Source of the DNA: Acholeplasmataceae bacterium UBA5617
GTDB taxonomy: Bacteria > Bacillota_I > Bacilli_A > Acholeplasmatales > Acholeplasmataceae
NCBI GenBank assembly: GCA_002424575.1
Contig: DIKN01000081.1
Coordinates: 1 to 13,684, forward strand
Direction of reading: 5' to 3'
Length of the DNA: 13,684 bases
The stretch's first letter is position 1. Each line of letters starts with the position of its first letter. A program made the position numbers and the translations under genes. The notes beneath the pieces were generated by a model, which saw only the letters and a program-made list of their open reading frames with translations, searched no databases and was not told the DNA's origin. Shown here piece by piece: positions 10,984 through 13,684 of the stretch.

Positions 10984-13632
10984 TTATTGAATATCGGCGA
11001 GTTTGTTGATGATGGTTCGAATGAACAGTTTGATCCAACCATAAAGGTTTGACAAGATATGCATCATCGGGTAAGTGGCTTGTGCAAGCACAAGGAGTAA
11101 TAAGATATGAGGTGCACCTAAGACAACCGTTGAATCGTAGAAACGACTGGGGACGATGGGGACAAACTGGAAGAAGTTTGGCATAAAGAAGATACCAAAG
11201 ATGAACGCAGCGACCATCAAGATGAAGAGAATACGACGCATCTTGTTAAATGGGGTTGATACTCTAAAGAGCACGGTCAGTGATACGACAGTCGCTGAAA
11301 TGACCACGAGTGTTTCCGTAATCTTATCAGACATCGCCAGTGGAGTTTGAAAAGCGAAGATAATCAAACTGTTGATCATGACAACGAGGGCACCAGGAAG
11401 TGCAGCCTTCAAGATATTCCATAAGAACTTACCAACAACAAGTCTGTTGTTTGGTTCAAGTGCAATAAAGAACGAGGGAATACCGATGACTAAATAGTCG
11501 ATTAAAATAAGCTGGTTGGGTTGAATGGGGTAAACCCCTTTTCGAATAATCGCAACGATAGCTAGCAAGAATGAGAATATTGTTTTCGTTAAGAAGAGTG
11601 TTGAAACACGTTGCACGTTATTGATGACACGTCTTCCTTCACTGACAACCTTAGGCATCGATGAGAAATTTGAATCGAGTAAAACAAGGTGAGAGACGTT
11701 ACGTGCAGCTTCAGAACCTGATGCCATCGCAATCGATGTATCGGCCTCTTTGAGTGCTAAGATGTCGTTGACACCATCGCCCGTCATCGCAACCGTACGT
11801 CCATTATTTTTCAAGGATTCAATTAAGAGTTTCTTTTGTTGTGGTGAAACACGTCCAAATACGGTAAATCGTGATGCAGAACGCACGACTTCTTTATCCT
11901 GCATACCTTCTAATGAAACGTATTTTTCTGCACTCGCGATACCTGCACGTTGCGAGATGCGCGATACGGTGACAGGATTGTCTCCCGATATGACTTTGAC
12001 ATCTACATTGTGCGATTTAAAATATTCAATCGTATCAATGGCATCTGGACGAATGGTGTCTTCAATCATGATTAAGGCAAGCGGTAAAACTTTACCTGTC
12101 ACTTGATTATCGACGATATCACCATCGCTGAATGCAACCACCAAAACGCGATAACCTTCTTGAGACTGTTTGTCGACTTCTTTAGCGATCATGCTATAGT
12201 TTTCTTTCACAACAAATTCGGGGGCACCTAGCACAAACGTCCCATAGCGATCAAACTGAACCGCTGAAAATTTACGCTGTGACGAGAAAGGAATGAGTGC
12301 TTTATGGCGAATTCGTTTCGCAGTACCAAAACGTTCTGCGAGTGCATCTGAGGTTAAATTGGGATCGTTTTGAGCGTTGATCATCGCAGAGATGATGTTT
12401 TTAAGAGGGATTCCGGTCTCATTTTTATATTCGATGATGCTTTTAACCGTCATGGTACCATCGGTGATTGTTCCGGTCTTGTCTAAGCATAGTGTATCCA
12501 CACGTGCGAGCATTTCAATACAGTAGAGTTCTTGAACGAGTGTGTTGTTTTGAGCCAGACGAATGACACCGACTGCGAGCGCCATAGAGGTTAACAAGAA
12601 GAGTCCTGAGGGAATCATCCCGATCATCGCACCTGTCGTTTTTTGAACGATTTCGTTATAGGGGAGCGCTGAATAATTGGTCATTAAGTAGAAAAGTGTC
12701 GCTGCAATGGGGATGATAAGTGCACCAACGATACGGATGATAACGCGTAGAGAACCCAATAAATCGGATTGTGGTTTTCGGTATTTCTTCGCTTGATTGG
12801 TTAATTTTTGAATGTGGATGTTATGTCCAACAGCGGTTGCTTGTGCATAGCAGTTTCCAGATACAACAAATGATCCCGAATAAAGGGTATCCCCTTTTTT
12901 CTTCACAATCGCATCCGATTCACCGGTAAGTAAAGACTCATTGACTTCTACTGAGCCTTGACGAACAACGGCATCAGCGGGAATTTGTTTACCTGATGAG
13001 AGATGGAGGATATCATCGATCACCACATCGGCGACACCAATTTCAAGTTCACTACCATCGCGCATGACAATTGCGGTAGGTGCGGTTAATAACGATAACT
13101 TATCAATGGTTTTCTTTGCACGAATTTCTTGGATAATCCCAATGGTAATATTGGCGGTGATAACACCCATGAAAAAGAGTTGTGAGATGTGGGCTTTGAC
13201 CGAAATGAGCCATGCTGCAATCGCAAAATTTAGAAAGTTAAAAAAGGTGAAGACATTGGTCGTGATGATGTTAGGAATCGATTTTGATGAACCGGTGTCT
13301 CCCACATTGGCAAGACCTGCCATCTGACGAAGTTCAACCTCTTCGGTTGTCAATCCTTTTTCAATTTCTGGGTTATAGCGTTCAACGACAATATCATCTT
13401 TCGTTTTGACACGTGATTTGAGATCAATCGCTTCTTTGGGTTCATCATCCAAAGGAACATGTAACCCTAAAGGATCACCCTGCATGGTGACGAGTTCTTC
13501 TTTGATGACGGTTTTGGGACCTTTTTGTTTTTTGGGTTTATCCAGATCAGCAACTTGAACATCTTCGATAAGTGCTTCTAAATCCTGCTGATTTTGTTTC
13601 CCACTGATCTTTTTATCCACCGTTTTTTCCAT
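10984..13632 (-). CDS. P-type cation-transporting ATPase, CtpE-like
   Basis: An 882-residue P-type ATPase of the cytoplasmic membrane, complete. The motifs are in order: TGES of the actuator domain (236-239), PSGL in M4 (341-344), phosphorylated DKTGT (D384), KFSA and GAPE of the nucleotide-binding domain (454-472), and TGDGVND (617-623). About ten membrane helices are predicted (M1-M2 119-168, M3-M4 297-356, M5-M10 676-857). VQELYCIEMLARVDT before the phosphorylation site resembles the CtpE group of mycobacteria and relatives in Bacillota, for which calcium uptake has been reported. The first 80 residues are highly charged. M4 has PSGL where Ca pumps have PEGL, so the ion is uncertain. AAGGAG precedes the ATG at 13632. 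It overlaps the probable mrnC end. Confidence 0.92.
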   Translation of the reverse strand: MEKTVDKKISGKQNQQDLEALIEDVQVADLDKPKKQKGPKTVIKEELVTMQGDPLGLHVPLDDEPKEAIDLKSRVKTKDDIVVERYNPEIEKGLTTEEVELRQMAGLANVGDTGSSKSIPNIITTNVFTFFNFLNFAIAAWLISVKAHISQLFFMGVITANITIGIIQEIRAKKTIDKLSLLTAPTAIVMRDGSELEIGVADVVIDDILHLSSGKQIPADAVVRQGSVEVNESLLTGESDAIVKKKGDTLYSGSFVVSGNCYAQATAVGHNIHIQKLTNQAKKYRKPQSDLLGSLRVIIRIVGALIIPIAATLFYLMTNYSALPYNEIVQKTTGAMIGMIPSGLFLLTSMALAVGVIRLAQNNTLVQELYCIEMLARVDTLCLDKTGTITDGTMTVKSIIEYKNETGIPLKNIISAMINAQNDPNLTSDALAERFGTAKRIRHKALIPFSSQRKFSAVQFDRYGTFVLGAPEFVVKENYSMIAKEVDKQSQEGYRVLVVAFSDGDIVDNQVTGKVLPLALIMIEDTIRPDAIDTIEYFKSHNVDVKVISGDNPVTVSRISQRAGIASAEKYVSLEGMQDKEVVRSASRFTVFGRVSPQQKKLLIESLKNNGRTVAMTGDGVNDILALKEADTSIAMASGSEAARNVSHLVLLDSNFSSMPKVVSEGRRVINNVQRVSTLFLTKTIFSFLLAIVAIIRKGVYPIQPNQLILIDYLVIGIPSFFIALEPNNRLVVGKFLWNILKAALPGALVVMINSLIIFAFQTPLAMSDKITETLVVISATVVSLTVLFRVSTPFNKMRRILFILMVAAFIFGIFFMPNFFQFVPIVPSRFYDSTVVLGAPHILLLLVLAQATYPMMHILSNLYGWIKLFIRTIINKLADIQ

Positions 13633-13684
13633 GGGATTCTCCTTTCTCGATCCAAAGAATCGCTTCTGCTATCAGTGCTTGCGC
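13613..13684 (-). CDS. mrnC: C-terminal fragment of probable mini-ribonuclease III (MrnC)
   Basis: The right edge holds an open frame that enters the window and stops at 13613, giving 23 residues (AQALIAEAILWIEKGE then SHGKNGG). The LIAEAI stretch resembles the C-terminal end of Bacillota MrnC (LVAEAI in B. subtilis, as I recall it), and mrnC is the usual gene next to rlmB. MrnC matures 23S rRNA ends in Bacillota. The last 20 bases overlap the ATPase start, so the ATPase may be translationally coupled to it. The fragment is too short for certainty; another frame is also open at this edge. Confidence 0.55.
   Translation of the reverse strand, partial: AQALIAEAILWIEKGESHGKNGG

Noticed and set aside
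11750..12106. Plus-strand open frame inside the P-type ATPase
   Set aside because: It lies opposite the conserved catalytic core of the pump and shows no protein-like features.
1..13684. CRISPR arrays, tRNA genes and rRNA genes
   Set aside because: No regularly spaced repeats, no cloverleaf with a T-arm consensus and no rRNA-like stretches were found by reading both strands.

Overview
The window looks like chromosomal DNA from a low- to mid-GC Gram-positive bacterium (Bacillota/Mollicutes side). The main evidence is gene order. Read on the minus strand it runs mrnC end, P-type ATPase, rlmB, sigH-like, rpmG, secE, nusG, six-gene insert, rplK, rplA, rplJ, rplL, rsmC-like (ybxB position), with rpoB expected off the left edge. 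This is the classic Bacillota rlmB-to-rpoB neighbourhood. TGA is used as a stop (rsmC-like, secE and rlmB) and Trp is encoded by TGG, so the genetic code is standard table 11 and not the Mycoplasma code. Strong Shine-Dalgarno sequences precede most genes. The N-terminal style of two surface proteins (SFAFWASEVSG) suggests an Acholeplasma/Haloplasma/Izemoplasma-like or Erysipelotrichia-like organism, but that placement is inference.

Layout from right to left (direction of most transcription). 13684-10961: the 3' end of a probable mrnC, overlapped by an 882-residue P-type cation ATPase that ends in a GC-rich hairpin. 10949-9679: rlmB and a short SigH-like sigma factor, overlapping by ATGA, behind their own promoter. 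9667-8459: rpmG, secE and nusG, tightly coupled, behind a near-consensus promoter and closed by a strong intrinsic terminator. 8447-3047: an insert of six genes that splits nusG from rplK. It contains beta-helix surface protein B, a small membrane protein, a plus-strand two-domain glyoxalase/dioxygenase protein (CatE-like), a FrnE-like DsbA-family protein, beta-helix surface protein A, and a YccF membrane protein. 3031-661: rplK, rplA, an L10 attenuation leader, rplJ, rplL and a terminator. 640-10: an rsmC-like methyltransferase gene and a promoter pointing towards the expected rpoB.

Functionally, the backbone makes ribosome stalk and L1-arm proteins, rRNA modification enzymes, the Sec translocon subunit and the NusG elongation factor. 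The insert carries cell-surface and stress or redox genes that are not translation genes. The two beta-helix proteins are paralogs that lie in the outer part of the insert and share a nearly identical 35-nt segment. The best candidates for something new are these paralogous surface proteins with a TasA/SipW-like N-terminus, the odd translation start of one of them, and the compact regulatory architecture (repeated extended -10 promoters, an SD inside a hairpin, and a palindrome over a -35 region). No gene-free stretch longer than 300 bases exists; the longest gaps are about 140-155 bases and hold promoters. I found no tRNA, rRNA, CRISPR array, insertion sequence or prophage gene.
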